From assembly GCA_964464465.1 (NCBI GenBank), contig CAYXGF010000076.1, forward strand, positions 1 through 6,374: a DNA stretch of 6,374 nt, in the 5' to 3' direction. The notes under the pieces were generated by a model, which worked only from the letters and a program-made list of their open reading frames with translations, was not told where the DNA came from and ran no database searches. The position numbers were made by a program, and so were the translations under genes. Shown piece by piece: positions 5,691-6,374 of the stretch. Positions within the stretch are counted from its first letter, which is position 1. Every line of letters starts with the position of its first letter. This DNA comes from UBA940 sp964464465 (GTDB taxonomy: Bacteria > Bacteroidota > Bacteroidia > Bacteroidales > Rikenellaceae).

Positions 5691-6305
5691 ATGTCAATAG
5701 ATGATTTTATTGTTGAAATTGCCTCGCAGGAGCATGTCAAATTCGCTCAGGCAATTTGCGACGAGATGGCCGAGTCGGCAAAAGCCAGAGGCACAGGCAT
5801 CGCAAAACGAACACCCGAATACGTAGCTTCGAAAATGACGGAGGGAAAAGCCGTCATCGCTTTCCACAGAGACGGCACATGGGCCGGTTTCAGCTACATC
5901 GAGTGCTGGGGTCACGGCAATTACGTTGCCAATTCGGGACTTATCATAAATCCGAAATACCGTAAACTCGGTCTGGCCAAGGCGATAAAGACCAAAACGT
6001 TTTTCCTGTCGCTGAAAATGTTCAAGGGCGCTAAACTGTTCGGTCTGACCACAGGACTGGCCGTAATGAAAATCAACTCCGAACTGGGATACAGACCGGT
6101 GACATTCTCCGAACTTACGGACGACGACATCTTCTGGAAAGGCTGCGAGAGCTGCGTCAACTACCCGACTCTGGTGGCCAAAAGCAGAAAGAACTGTCTG
6201 TGCACAGCCATGCTGTTCGACCCCGAGGTGGACCACATCACCGCTTCGATGAAAACCAGCCAGCTGTTCAATATTATGGACGATTTGTACAACGTGAAAC
6301 ACTAA
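5691..6305 (+). CDS. GNAT-family N-acyltransferase, probably the first enzyme of arginine synthesis
   Basis: The 204-residue protein shows the GNAT acyl-CoA-binding motif A at about 83-99: GLIINPKYRKLGLAKAI, with R91-x-x-G94-x-A96 in the place of the family's R/Q-x-x-G-x-G/A pyrophosphate loop. It lies 12 bases before argG with no promoter between, so the two are co-transcribed. In Bacteroidota this position is commonly held by such a protein, and no classical ArgA/ArgJ is seen here. The natural inference is that it acylates glutamate. Bacteroides fragilis is reported to use N-succinyl instead of N-acetyl intermediates, so the acyl donor is uncertain. The C-terminal part has C152-x2-C155 and C169-x-C171 (GCESC ... 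NCLC), a possible metal-binding cluster absent from standard GNAT folds. The ATG at 5691 is the only good in-frame start; no strong ribosome-binding sequence is visible. Confidence 0.82.
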   Translation: MSIDDFIVEIASQEHVKFAQAICDEMAESAKARGTGIAKRTPEYVASKMTEGKAVIAFHRDGTWAGFSYIECWGHGNYVANSGLIINPKYRKLGLAKAIKTKTFFLSLKMFKGAKLFGLTTGLAVMKINSELGYRPVTFSELTDDDIFWKGCESCVNYPTLVAKSRKNCLCTAMLFDPEVDHITASMKTSQLFNIMDDLYNVKH

Positions 6306-6317
6306 ACAATTACGGAT

Positions 6318-6374
6318 ATGAGCAAAAAAGTCGTTTTAGCATTCAGCGGAGGTCTCGACACCTCTTACAGTGCG
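6318..6374 (+). CDS. argG: Argininosuccinate synthase, first 19 codons, cut by window end
   Basis: The ATG at 6318 opens MSKKVVLAFSGGLDTSYSA. The S-G-G-L-D-T-S run (residues 10-16) is the ATP-pyrophosphatase P-loop of ArgG, which binds ATP while joining citrulline and aspartate to make argininosuccinate. The motif is close to diagnostic for this enzyme at this distance from the N-terminus. It follows the GNAT gene by 12 bases and would share its promoter. The rest of the gene is beyond the window. Confidence 0.93.
   Translation, partial: MSKKVVLAFSGGLDTSYSA

Noticed and set aside
5694..6302. A 202-codon minus-strand frame covering almost the whole GNAT gene.
   Set aside because: The sense frame has a clear GNAT motif and sits in an operon with argG; the antisense product has no recognisable features. 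It is a codon-bias shadow.

Overview
This looks like a chromosomal segment from a member of the Bacteroidota, most likely order Bacteroidales. The evidence is a set of promoters of the type used by that phylum (a -33 TTTG-like element, a 20-base spacer and a -7 element matching TAnnTTTG), few Shine-Dalgarno sequences, very AT-rich intergenic DNA between GC-richer genes, and the adjacent pair ileS-dksA. The genus cannot be fixed from the sequence; Muribaculaceae- or Rikenellaceae-like taxa would fit the base composition.

Layout. Positions 1-458 (minus) hold the N-terminal third of metY, an O-acetylhomoserine sulfhydrylase. It is divergent from an Lrp/AsnC-family regulator at 624-1085 (plus). 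Their 165-base shared region holds two back-to-back promoters and two perfect inverted repeats, so this is a plausible regulator-target pair for sulfur amino-acid metabolism. The regulator converges on a small HxlR-type regulator (1125-1493, minus). A strong hairpin (1621-1664) separates that gene from dksA (1680-2063, minus), which lies just downstream of ileS (2135-5536, minus), the largest gene here. ileS is divergent from an arginine operon (plus): a GNAT acyltransferase (5691-6305), then 12 bases later the first 19 codons of argG (argininosuccinate synthase), cut by the window end.

No gap without a gene exceeds 186 bases. I see no mobile element, CRISPR array, phage gene, rRNA or tRNA. 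This is essentially core-metabolism and housekeeping DNA, not an accessory island, and I do not see a new multi-gene system.

The points worth a second look are at the protein and promoter level. The IleRS has its HIGH signature in the swapped form G-x-H-H, a form associated with very strong mupirocin resistance. The DksA homologue has lost two zinc-ligand cysteines in the C-x2-T...C-x2-A pattern. The GNAT protein upstream of argG carries a four-cysteine cluster. The metY/lrp control region contains nested inverted repeats aligned with the promoter elements. The lspA gene often found after dksA is absent.
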